DNA from: Chryseotalea sanaruensis
GTDB lineage: Bacteria; Bacteroidota; Bacteroidia; Cytophagales; Cyclobacteriaceae
Direction: 5' to 3'
DNA: 64,000 bases
NCBI RefSeq assembly: GCF_003990915.1
Contig: NZ_BHXQ01000006.1
Coordinates: 1-64,000 of the forward strand
Shown here: positions 7,262-15,164 of the stretch, one piece after another
How the letters are laid out: each line of letters begins with the position of its first letter
How positions within the stretch are numbered: the stretch's first letter is position 1
Notes under the pieces: model-generated
What the model was told of the DNA's origin: nothing
What the model saw: the letters and a program-made list of their open reading frames with translations, nothing else
The model's database searches: none
Position numbers and translations under genes: made by a program

Positions 7262-8158
7262 TCATTGTCCACCGTTGCCTTGTGTCCACCATTTAAAATT
7301 GTCTGAGATTATTATTTCTCTTTTCTCCAAATGGTGAGTTGTCTTCATTGGAGTCGTCCTAAAGTCCAGATTGTTTTTGTAGGCAAGATGTCGTATTTCT
7401 GATGTGTCGTCATATGTCAACATGTACTTGCCTTTCAACTTCGAGGTCAAGTAGAATAATTTTTCATGGTCAATGTCAAAATGGGTATAGAGTCGCTTAC
7501 CTGCAACTGTGTAAGGAGGGTCTATAAAGAAATAAGCACTTTTATTTTCTGAGTTCTCTTCTAAGATTTCAAAAGCGTCACCCTTTATAAAATCTATTTT
7601 TTCTTTCACATAGTCGATTGCTACTATTCTGTCGTGCAGAGTTTGAGGATACCAGCGAGAAGAAATTCCTTTCCCGTTTTCTCCGTTTTTTATCATCCCC
7701 GAACCTTTAGCTAAAATACCTCCATGAAAAATTCTATTCTTTAATATTGTGCAAAATGCAATATCACTAAGTTTCTTGTTTGGTTTATCTAACTCTCTCT
7801 TTACGTTTTCATGAGTTAGGTCAAACTTTAAAATCCTTTCAGCAAGCCATTTACCTTTTCCTGTCAAAATTACTTCCCAGACGGCTGCAATTTCTTCATC
7901 CAATTCAACCATCGTAATACGGTTGGCAAGCTTTTCAAAAGCTGCTGTTAAACTTACAATTCCACCACCAGCAAATGGTTCAATCAATAGATTAGTTGGT
8001 GTTCCATTTTGCTTTAACCATTGTCTTACTATAGGAACTAGCCATGTTTTTCCACCGGGATATCTAAATGGGCTACGTTGTGGTACCGAAGCAACATTTA
8101 CGATTGGGTTTGCTGTCGGGTTTTCACCAATTTCAAATATGGTCAGCTGGCTTTTCAT
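7262..8158 (-). CDS. D12-class (Dam-like) N6-adenine DNA methyltransferase
   Basis: The 298-residue protein should methylate adenine at N6. It has the alpha-class order seen in Dam/DpnM/D12 enzymes: FRYPGGK (31-37) near the N-terminus, the SAM-binding PFAGGG (61-66), and the catalytic DPPY (213-216) late in the sequence. Length is normal for the class. Its ATG overlaps the end of the endonuclease gene as ATGA (8155-8158), so it is translated after the nuclease from one message. The pairing makes it the protective partner of a type II system. The stop lies only a few bases inside the module boundary, so the cassette has almost no trailing DNA. Confidence 0.88.
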   Translation of the reverse strand: MKSQLTIFEIGENPTANPIVNVASVPQRSPFRYPGGKTWLVPIVRQWLKQNGTPTNLLIEPFAGGGIVSLTAAFEKLANRITMVELDEEIAAVWEVILTGKGKWLAERILKFDLTHENVKRELDKPNKKLSDIAFCTILKNRIFHGGILAKGSGMIKNGENGKGISSRWYPQTLHDRIVAIDYVKEKIDFIKGDAFEILEENSENKSAYFFIDPPYTVAGKRLYTHFDIDHEKLFYLTSKLKGKYMLTYDDTSEIRHLAYKNNLDFRTTPMKTTHHLEKREIIISDNFKWWTQGNGGQ

Positions 8159-9033
8159 TCGACAACAATATTTTCATTGTCAGTGTCAGCTTTTCCAGCT
8201 CGCTTTGCATCCAGTTTTTTCTGAAGCAACTCGGTGAATTCTTTTATTGAGCCAGCTTCAAACTTTGCAATTTGCTCTAACGCTTTTGCAAACTTGGTGT
8301 AAACTACCCTTTGTAATTTTAATTCCAAGGTCTTACTCTTAGTCGGTACAAGGTCATAAAGGAAAAAGGCGAAATCAGATTCTGCCTTGTCAACTTCAGG
8401 TAAATCTGGAAGAGTCTTGTAGAAACTTGTTTGAAGTGCAACGACTTGCTTTTTCTTCCACTGCTTTAGAATTGAGCCCTTTGCTATAATTTGAGGAATA
8501 AGTCTTTTTCTCGAAGATGAGAGATAGTCGGGTTTCGGAAATTTGAATGCTTGAGTCCAAGTAAAGCTCGGTGAAGGTTCTTCTAAGTAAGCTGTAAATG
8601 GTCCAGTTAAATTTCCAGAAATGTAAACTGCTTGAACTTCTAATGAGCCAAAGTCAACGACCCGTCCTTTGTCGTCATAAGAAACAAGAACATAGTCGAT
8701 GTTCCCCGCTGATTTACCGTGCTTGTCCTTTAAGCGGACTTCACCCACATGTGTCCATGTAGCTTTTTTGTCAAAGATGAAGCTTGCTGCATCGCTAATA
8801 ATACTCCAATCCTCTCTAAATCTAATTGGGCAAATGATAACCGGCTTTTCCTTGTGATTTAAACTGCAAACACCTAAAGGAAACTCAATGCTATTCTTGG
8901 TGCAATTCGAAACAATATTATTGTATGGACAAAGCTTGTTCTCTCTGTAACGTTTTGCTCTTGCTGACTCATTATTTATTGGAAACCCAAAGACTTCTGC
9001 TAGAGGCTGGCTGGGTACTTTTTCTTCAATCAT
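8155..9033 (-). CDS. NotI-like type II restriction endonuclease
   Basis: The 292-residue protein resembles the NotI family of iron-containing PD-(D/E)XK endonucleases. Four cysteines at C35, C44, C56 and C69 could form the C4 metal-binding fold that precedes the catalytic domain in NotI. D113 (in GNIDYVLVSYD) followed by LEVQ (E132-V-Q134) fits the D...ExQ variant active site. Residues 145-290 are family-specific and lack other motifs. It is the upstream gene of the pair and overlaps the methylase by 4 bp. The recognition sequence cannot be predicted. An alternative is another Cys-rich PD-(D/E)XK enzyme, but partner, length and motif order favour this call. Confidence 0.72.
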   Translation of the reverse strand: MIEEKVPSQPLAEVFGFPINNESARAKRYRENKLCPYNNIVSNCTKNSIEFPLGVCSLNHKEKPVIICPIRFREDWSIISDAASFIFDKKATWTHVGEVRLKDKHGKSAGNIDYVLVSYDDKGRVVDFGSLEVQAVYISGNLTGPFTAYLEEPSPSFTWTQAFKFPKPDYLSSSRKRLIPQIIAKGSILKQWKKKQVVALQTSFYKTLPDLPEVDKAESDFAFFLYDLVPTKSKTLELKLQRVVYTKFAKALEQIAKFEAGSIKEFTELLQKKLDAKRAGKADTDNENIVVE

Positions 9034-9177
9034 TTTTCAAATTTAGTCAAATCTCGCAGTTTTTTCGAGCCGAATTTTTGTCCGACAGCCTAGTCTTTAA
9101 GGTCTGACTGTCAAGTGTTTAGTTTCTTGTCTGCGAAACTCAATCTTTCAGATTTTGTCGTCACTGTCCGCGGACTC

Positions 9178-9262
9178 GGGGCATTGGCGGTAACGACTGG
9201 CTATATTCATATCTATTGAATATATTTTTATTATATAAATCCGGTCGTTGTATATATTTCCT
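9178..9262. repeat. Inter-module hairpin C, weakest and outermost
   Basis: AACGACTGG (9192-9200) is complementary to CCGGTCGTT (9241-9249) at 8 of 9 positions, with an AT-rich loop containing a small secondary stem. The left outer sequence is the end of module 3. The right outer sequence (from GTT at 9247) finds no partner further on. The module array therefore seems to stop here and the chromosomal backbone begins. Confidence 0.5.
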
Positions 9263-9355
9263 AATATCGGAACATTTTGTTCAGGTTTGCAATTGTTTTA
9301 CTCTTTTTAATGGTTGGAAATACCACTGCACTGGGTTTAATCTTATACGCAAGCC

Positions 9356-9454
9356 GCAGCAGGGATAGCAGCGGAAATCCTTTTTGCAGCCGAGGCTTAG
9401 CGTGGGGCAAAAAGATTGTAGCGTATAGCCCGGCACGAGGCACGAGTGGCTGCC
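9356..9454. repeat. Structured ~100-nt intergenic repeat, copy 1
   Basis: It begins GCAGCAGGGATAGCAGCGG and ends GGCTGCC. Inside, 'CTTTTTGC' and 'GCAAAAAG' form a stem. The same layout recurs at 60578-60677. It resembles a widespread Bacteroidota intergenic repeat with a 'CAGCGG...CCTTTTT...AAAAAGAT' core, whose function I do not know. The remaining spacer up to 9610 has only an AT-flanked hairpin and no gene. Confidence 0.6.
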
Positions 9455-9512
9455 CCCATATGCTTACCATTTAATTAGCTTGACTAAGCGAGGTTGGTGA
9501 AGGCTATGTGAT

Positions 9513-9544
9513 AAAATCATCGTTTCTGCGGAGACGATGATTTT
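9513..9544. repeat. Hairpin 'ATCATCGT...ACGATGAT', copy 1
   Basis: An 11-bp perfect stem (AAAATCATCGT / ACGATGATTTT) lies between the HerA-like gene and the accessory region. A close relative is at 30951-30986 and a degenerate one at 31238-31263. It may act as a terminator for the minus-strand HerA-like gene, but it recurs away from gene ends, so it is listed as a repeat. Confidence 0.5.
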
Positions 9545-9610
9545 AAAAAATGAAGTTTATTTATGTTGTAGCTATCGATTGTAATGAGTGACGCAAACAA
9601 AACTTACAGT

Positions 9611-11167
9611 TTAAAATAAACTCGTTTTTCTTCTGCTGCTTCTGCGCGGTGCAGCGCCAAAGAGCATTCCAAATACTCCTCTTACCAACTCACGGCCTAC
9701 TTGTTTGGCAACAGGGGAGGCCATCACTTCTTCAAAGGTTGATTTCTCTGCTTTTTTTGTCGTTGTGGTTTTTGTTTTACGCTCGGTTTCTTGTGCGTCT
9801 TCATCACTCGCTTGTTGCTGGGCCATGCGTTCATTCAACATTTCAAAAGCACTTTCAGGATCAACTGAAACTTTATACTTTTTATTCATGTCGGAGCTTT
9901 CTAACAAATGCTGATAGTCTGCTTCAGCAAGGGGCCCCATTACAGAAACTGGCGGTGCCAAATGTGTTACTACGGTTTCGGTCGGTATACCTTTTTCGTT
10001 AAGCACTGTAATAAATGCCTGGCCTGTGCCCAATTGTGTAAACTGTTGCTCCATGTCGTAGTATGCTGACTTGGGAAAAGTTTTAATTGTTTCTTTTAGC
10101 GCCTTAACATCGTTGGGTGTGAAAGCACGAATGACATGGTGTATGCGATTGCCTAATTGTGCCAGCACATTGGCCGGTACATCTTGCGTAACTTGTGTGC
10201 AAAAGAAAATACCTACACCTTTAGAACGAATAAGTCTGATGATTTGATCTATCTGATCTAAAAATGCCTTGGGTGCATCTTTGAAAAGCAAGTGTGCCTC
10301 GTCTAAAAAGAAAATAAGCTTTGGTTTATCAAGATCGCCTGCTTCGGGTAAACGTTGGTATAGCTCGGCTAAAAGTGAAAGCATGAAGGTTGAAAAAATT
10401 GCCGGCTGACTTTGTATATCTGAAACGTTTAATAAACTGATAACACCTTTGCCATCGATTTTTTCAAACAGGTCTTCTATATCAAATGATGGCTCTCCAA
10501 AAAGATGGTCTACGCCTTGTTGCTCTAATGAAACAATTTTGCGTAGAATAGTAGATGCAGTGGCTGAAGAAATCTTTCCATAATCAGCTTTGATTTCAAG
10601 TGCACCTTTGCCATCGGTAAGGTAATTCAATACTTTTTTTAAGTCACTGAAATCAACCATGGGCAACTGCTTATCATCTGCATATTTAAACAGGATATTG
10701 AGTACACCGGTTTGTGTGTCGTTAAGTTCAAGAATTTTGCTTAGCAAAGCGGGGCCAAACTCTGTAATGGTGGCGCGCATTTGCGCACCCAGTTTACCAC
10801 TTAATGAATAGAGCTCGACAGGAAAGGTAGCGGGAGAAAAATTTATACCCAGTGCTTGTGCACGCTCATCGATTTTAGCATTGCGCTGACCTTCAGCGGC
10901 CATACCTGATAAATCGCCTTTCATGTCGGGCATAAACACTGGCACACCGGCATTGGAAAGTTGCTCGGCCAGCAATTGCAAGGTTCGTGTTTTGCCCGAG
11001 CCTGTTGCACCGGTTACTAAGCCATGTCTGTTCATCATGCGCATAGAAAGGTATACACTTGCTTCGGCTACAATGGCTGATTGGTAAATACCTGCTCCTA
11101 AATAGATGCTATTAGGATTTTGTGTATACGAGTTTTGTATTGAAGTGATAAATTTTTCTTTTGACAT
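9611..11167 (-). CDS. HerA-like ATPase (DUF853 / YjgR family)
   Basis: The 518-residue P-loop ATPase belongs to the FtsK/HerA superfamily. Walker A GATGSGKT spans residues 53-60, and a Walker B-like 'LIFFLDEAH' is near 270-280, typical of the DUF853/YjgR group. The N-terminal 'IYLGAGIYQSAIVAEASVYL' is characteristic of this family. The C-terminal region (from about 430) is charged, with a run of Thr/Lys, and ends in an Arg-rich tail. The biochemical role of YjgR proteins is not established; DNA translocation is presumed from the fold. It stands alone and marks the start of the conserved chromosomal backbone next to the accessory array. Confidence 0.87.
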   Translation of the reverse strand: MSKEKFITSIQNSYTQNPNSIYLGAGIYQSAIVAEASVYLSMRMMNRHGLVTGATGSGKTRTLQLLAEQLSNAGVPVFMPDMKGDLSGMAAEGQRNAKIDERAQALGINFSPATFPVELYSLSGKLGAQMRATITEFGPALLSKILELNDTQTGVLNILFKYADDKQLPMVDFSDLKKVLNYLTDGKGALEIKADYGKISSATASTILRKIVSLEQQGVDHLFGEPSFDIEDLFEKIDGKGVISLLNVSDIQSQPAIFSTFMLSLLAELYQRLPEAGDLDKPKLIFFLDEAHLLFKDAPKAFLDQIDQIIRLIRSKGVGIFFCTQVTQDVPANVLAQLGNRIHHVIRAFTPNDVKALKETIKTFPKSAYYDMEQQFTQLGTGQAFITVLNEKGIPTETVVTHLAPPVSVMGPLAEADYQHLLESSDMNKKYKVSVDPESAFEMLNERMAQQQASDEDAQETERKTKTTTTKKAEKSTFEEVMASPVAKQVGRELVRGVFGMLFGAAPRRSSRRKTSLF

Positions 11168-11281
11168 AGCTTTAAAAAACTGTTAAGCAAGTTAGAAGAC
11201 GGTCAATAAAAATGAGGCGATTAGTTCAGTAGGTTTACTGTATAATCGCCTCATTGGATTAGTTGTGATGATTGATTGATT

Positions 11282-12208
11282 TTACTTTTTCTTTTCTTGG
11301 TAATTCTGTATGCTGTAAGAGAACCCAAAATTAAACAGCTGACTTAATTGTACTTCATCATCTTGGTCAAAGTCGTAAATAAGCACTCCGCCTAAATTTA
11401 CATTGAAGAAACGATTTACTTTAGCAGTCAGTAATAAGTCAAGCCTGTGGTCAATTGTTTTTCCTTCTAGTGTTTCATAATTGGCAAATAGCATATAGCG
11501 CCATTTTAAATTAATGTTTTTGGCAACGTCTTTATTAAAGTCTGCTGTTAATTGAAAAGCAAGCCACTCAAAGCGTGTTGTTCCTGTTGAGTCTACACCG
11601 TAAGGTGCCGGAGCCACAGTTTGTGTGAAACGTGTAGGGTCTTGAACAATGGTTAACCGGGGAGCCATCGGTGAAATTCTTACTTTAAAATAATCTACAG
11701 GTTTGTATTCAAAACCGAGCGCTGCAGTAAAAAAGGCTGGTGCAAAAATATCTGATATAATATTTTCCACTTCTATTCCGGCAGCATCTTTAGTATAGTT
11801 ATAACCTGGTGCAAACTGCGATAAGAAGTTAAGGGAAGAAAACATGCTCCATTTTTCACTGAGATCGCGACCATATTTAGTATCAAGATAAATACGGTCA
11901 AGTGTTTTACGCATACCCTGGCCTGCGTTGTTGACAAAACCATATTGCAGGTCTATTTCATTATCCCATTTATTTTTCCCTTTTGAGAAGTTGGCTTTAT
12001 GATTGAACAATCCATTAAAGCCTATTGAGTTAACACCACCACCTTTCCAGTTTGACGAAAAAGAGGCTTGGTTAAAGTTAAGCCCAAAAGCAGTTTTCTT
12101 CTTCCAGTTGGAGAGTGTATCGGGCTTTACAATTTGTGCAGTACTATAGGTATAGGTAATAACAAGCAGTACAAGTGTGCCCAGGCTTGCTTTTGTTAGC
12201 GCTTTCAT
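11282..12208 (-). CDS. DUF3078 outer-membrane-type protein
   Basis: From the ATG at 12208 the protein has 308 residues and begins with a clean signal peptide (MKALTKASLGTLVLLVITYT, then STAQ). An upstream start would add 17 residues that do not look like a signal peptide, so the downstream ATG is chosen. The mature part alternates aromatic and polar residues (for instance 'NQASFSSNWKGGGVNSIGFN'), suggesting a beta-barrel of the DUF3078 family common in Bacteroidota. It ends with aromatic-rich strands. Function is unknown. It lies downstream of a lone receiver gene. Confidence 0.82.
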   Translation of the reverse strand: MKALTKASLGTLVLLVITYTYSTAQIVKPDTLSNWKKKTAFGLNFNQASFSSNWKGGGVNSIGFNGLFNHKANFSKGKNKWDNEIDLQYGFVNNAGQGMRKTLDRIYLDTKYGRDLSEKWSMFSSLNFLSQFAPGYNYTKDAAGIEVENIISDIFAPAFFTAALGFEYKPVDYFKVRISPMAPRLTIVQDPTRFTQTVAPAPYGVDSTGTTRFEWLAFQLTADFNKDVAKNINLKWRYMLFANYETLEGKTIDHRLDLLLTAKVNRFFNVNLGGVLIYDFDQDDEVQLSQLFNFGFSYSIQNYQEKKK

Positions 12209-12265
12209 GAATAATGGTTTTAGAGCAGTTAAATAACTACAATAACCATTGAGAAGCAAGAGTTG

Positions 12266-12679
12266 TTAAATGTTGTTGAGTTTAATTTCATCTAAAGCCA
12301 CTTCGGTGAGGGGTTTTGTGATGAATTTAATAACGTGGTTATTGTTTACAATCTTATCAATATCACGCTTGTTGTCGGAGCTGGAAAGGATAATGACTTT
12401 GCACTTATTACGAACGAGTTCATTGAATTTTTCAAACTCGTATAGGAAAACAAAACCATCAACGATAGGCATGTTAATATCAAGAAAAATCAGGCTTGGC
12501 AGATTCTCTGCTGTATTTTGATTTTCTCTCAAATAATCCAATGCTGATTTCCCCGAGCTCTTTACTTCAACCCGGTTAGAAAACTTCGTAATCTCGATTA
12601 TCCGCTTGCTAATGAAATTATCGGTATCATTATCGTCCACCAACATCACTAAATCGATTGCCTTTGTATCTGTATGCAT
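12266..12679 (-). CDS. Stand-alone response regulator receiver
   Basis: The 137-residue protein consists of a single CheY-like receiver. 'VMLVDDNDTDNF' gives the acidic pocket, 'LIFLDINMPIVDG' the phosphoacceptor Asp, 'VIILSSS' the conserved Ser and 'FITKPL' the Lys-Pro. There is no output domain, so it must act by protein contact. Such single-domain regulators with the 'DDNxxDN' opening often accompany hybrid kinases in Bacteroidota, but no kinase gene is adjacent here. Confidence 0.9.
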   Translation of the reverse strand: MHTDTKAIDLVMLVDDNDTDNFISKRIIEITKFSNRVEVKSSGKSALDYLRENQNTAENLPSLIFLDINMPIVDGFVFLYEFEKFNELVRNKCKVIILSSSDNKRDIDKIVNNNHVIKFITKPLTEVALDEIKLNNI

Positions 12680-12803
12680 TAATATTCGCTAAGAAGTCTG
12701 AAAAATTGGTCTTGACTAGCCGCAAAATTATCCTTTTTCTCCTAATATTTAAGCCTATACCTGAAAATTGAGGCTATAAAAGAGTCGTTATTTGGTGAAA
12801 TAT

Positions 12804-14507
12804 CTAATTGTTGGACTGATTTCTATAAACTGTAAGCTTTTCGCCAATAGAAAGGGTAAAATCCTTTTTCCCGTTCCATTCCATTAAATTCTTGATGGTA
12901 ATGCCATATTGACGGGCAATACTGTAAAGGGTATCACTTGCTTTTACCTCATGAACTGTTGTTTGTTGCAAAGGTATTTCACTCAAATCTGTGTTTTCAG
13001 TAAGCCGCAAACGTTGTCCTGCTTCTATTTCGCGATTGTCACCAAGTTGGTTCCAACGAATCAGGTCATGCAAACTAACGTTATAGCTACGGGCAATGGC
13101 AGTTAAATTCTCGCCAGCTTGAACGACATGTACTGTTGCCACTTTTGGCATATCCACTTTTATTGTGCTATCAGCCACGATCGGCTTTTCTACAGGTACC
13201 TCAACCATTGGCGGTAATACTTCTGCAGGTTCAGCACCCCAGTTGAAGTAGGTATCGTCTGTAATTTGTGTTTCTGTCGTTTTGGTGTCGAAATTCTTGG
13301 GCTTTCTTGATGCTAACCATACAGACTGGCCTTCCTTTAGCTTTATGTCGCTGGTTCTATTATATTTTTTAAGTTTTTTGAGGGATACACCAAACTGTTG
13401 ACTGATACGCCAAAGGTCGTCTCCATTTTCAGCAAAGGTTTCAGATTGCTCTGCTTTGTTTTTCTTTTTATCCAAGAAGTAATACCTATCTGGTTCAATT
13501 TTTTCAAAACCCTGTAAATCGTTATAACTCATAAAACTAGGTAAGCTCAATCCCAAACGTTTGGCCATGGTAGTCATGTTTTCGCCTGCCAGTGACTTGG
13601 TAGCAGGCACTCCGTTAATCAGAATTTTTACAAGCGCTGATGCTTTTGCTTCACCTTGAACGGTCTTACTAACAAATTTCTCTTCCTTCTGTATTGGCAG
13701 CTTATCAGCAGGCAAGGGTACTACTATAGCATAAGTTCTATCACCCGGAATATTTCCTTTTCGTATCCATTTGTTAAAGGCTAATAACTCTTCTGCAGGT
13801 ACAGCTACTTTTTTTGCAATGTCGTTAATGGACTGCTCACCATCACTTTGATATGTGCTTACTGGCTGTTGGGCTTTACCTCCTACAGCTTTTTCGAATG
13901 CAATTTTATGTGCAAGAAATTTTTTCACATACCAATATGTTTCGGAAGTGATGTTCATGTGTTTTGTACCACTCTCTACATCTTTTACAGAACGAATTAC
14001 CCCACCAGCTCCCATCTGATAAGCCTGCAATGCATAAATCCAGTTGTTGAAACGATAATTATTTTTTTTGATGTACTGCGCAGCGCCCCTACTGGCAGAA
14101 GCAATATTCATGCGTTCATCAATTTGATCATCCACACGTAAGCCCATTTCCATGGCCGTAAAATCTTTGAACTGCCAAAAGCCTACTGCATTAGAAACAG
14201 AAACGGCATCAGCTATTAGTGCGCTTTCTTGTAGAACCAGGAACTTGAAATCATCGGGCACTCGCTCTTCAGCAAAAATTTTCTCGATAATTGGGAAGTA
14301 TGTTTTTGCTCGCTCAACTTTGATATTGAAGTGTCGGGGCGATTGCCAAAGTGCGTCAACATCTTTTTGAATTTCCCGCCTTGCATCATCGCGAATGGTG
14401 AGCGTAATGCCGGCAACGTTCAGCTTATGCGGAACCTGTGGTACCTCGTAGGGTTGCGCTGCTGCCGACAGAGCGACAACAAAAAATAGCGCGGTCAAAA
14501 TTTTCAT
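12804..14507 (-). CDS. Lytic transglycosylase with LysM repeats (MltD-like)
   Basis: The 567-residue exported protein should cleave peptidoglycan glycan strands. It has a signal peptide (1-17), then an SLT/lysozyme-like domain with catalytic Glu94 in VLQES and the supporting AVGFWQF motif (107-113). At least four LysM-like modules follow: roughly 210-260, 360-405, 455-500 (VQAGENLTAIARSYNVS) and 512-560 (VKASDTLYSIARQYGIT). The last two are the most canonical. The domain order matches MltD. Its start is 2 bp beyond the stop of the upstream O-methyltransferase gene, so the two are co-transcribed with the M16 protease. Confidence 0.9.
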   Translation of the reverse strand: MKILTALFFVVALSAAAQPYEVPQVPHKLNVAGITLTIRDDARREIQKDVDALWQSPRHFNIKVERAKTYFPIIEKIFAEERVPDDFKFLVLQESALIADAVSVSNAVGFWQFKDFTAMEMGLRVDDQIDERMNIASASRGAAQYIKKNNYRFNNWIYALQAYQMGAGGVIRSVKDVESGTKHMNITSETYWYVKKFLAHKIAFEKAVGGKAQQPVSTYQSDGEQSINDIAKKVAVPAEELLAFNKWIRKGNIPGDRTYAIVVPLPADKLPIQKEEKFVSKTVQGEAKASALVKILINGVPATKSLAGENMTTMAKRLGLSLPSFMSYNDLQGFEKIEPDRYYFLDKKKNKAEQSETFAENGDDLWRISQQFGVSLKKLKKYNRTSDIKLKEGQSVWLASRKPKNFDTKTTETQITDDTYFNWGAEPAEVLPPMVEVPVEKPIVADSTIKVDMPKVATVHVVQAGENLTAIARSYNVSLHDLIRWNQLGDNREIEAGQRLRLTENTDLSEIPLQQTTVHEVKASDTLYSIARQYGITIKNLMEWNGKKDFTLSIGEKLTVYRNQSNN

Positions 14508-14509
14508 AC

Positions 14510-15157
14510 TTACTCTTTTACTTTCTGCATTAGCATCAGTCCATCACGCAGTGGTAGCAAAACGTTTTCAACACGTTGGTCATGTTGTATCATTTCATTA
14601 AATGATAATATAGCTCGTGTGTCTTTATCAATTTTATCTTCTACCACTTTTCCACTCCACAAAACATTATCAACCAATAAAAAGCCTCCTAAAGTTACAC
14701 GATTGATCAGTAAATCGAAGTACTTACCATTGTTTTCTTTGTCTGCATCGATAAACACCAGATCGAATGACTCTTTTAAGTTTGGAATGATATCCGCAGC
14801 CTTTCCAATGCGATAGTCAATGGATGTGCCGTAGCCTGATTCATTAAAATACCCCCTTACAGTATCTTCTAATTCTTCATTGGCGTCAATGGTAATCAGC
14901 TTGCCACCTTTAACAAGTCCTTCAGCAAGACATAGCGCTGAATAGCCGGTGTAAGTACCTAATTCAAGGATGGTTTGCGGTTTTATCATACGACTCACCA
15001 TTGCCAGAAAACGGCCTTGTAACTGACCAGAGAGCATACGTGGCATTAACACCTTGGCATGTGTATCGCGATTTACTTTTTGTAACAATGCACTTTCAGT
15101 AGATGTATACCTTTCTGCATAGTGTTGAACAAGCGGGTGGGTAATGTCCAAGGGCAT
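14510..15157 (-). CDS. Class I SAM-dependent O-methyltransferase
   Basis: The 215-residue enzyme belongs to the COMT-like family 3 (YrrM/CCoAOMT type). 'ILELGTYTGYSALCLAEGL' is motif I, 'GGKLITIDANEE' follows, and 'DLVFIDADKENN' gives metal-binding acidic residues, with 'LLVDNVLWSGKV' after it. Length and motifs are typical. Some members modify tRNA (TrmR) and others catechols, and the substrate cannot be chosen from sequence. It sits between the M16 protease and the lytic transglycosylase with 2-7 bp gaps, indicating an operon. Confidence 0.88.
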   Translation of the reverse strand: MPLDITHPLVQHYAERYTSTESALLQKVNRDTHAKVLMPRMLSGQLQGRFLAMVSRMIKPQTILELGTYTGYSALCLAEGLVKGGKLITIDANEELEDTVRGYFNESGYGTSIDYRIGKAADIIPNLKESFDLVFIDADKENNGKYFDLLINRVTLGGFLLVDNVLWSGKVVEDKIDKDTRAILSFNEMIQHDQRVENVLLPLRDGLMLMQKVKE

Positions 15158-15164
15158 TGTATAA

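Larger units (their letters stand above)
7243..9194 (-). mobile_element. Candidate cassette module 3 (NotI-like restriction-modification pair)
   Basis: The module begins GTTACCGCCAGTGCCCC (7243-7259) and ends GGGGCATTGGCGGTAAC (9178-9194). The ends are reverse complements at 16 of 17 positions. Cargo is an overlapping methylase/endonuclease gene pair on the minus strand that nearly fills the module. The 9034-9177 spacer, upstream of the endonuclease gene, should hold its promoter; I see no further gene there. Confidence 0.5.

Noticed and set aside
112..9262. CRISPR array as an explanation of the regularly placed repeats
   Set aside because: There are few repeats, they are long imperfect hairpins flanking genes, and there are no short uniform spacers.
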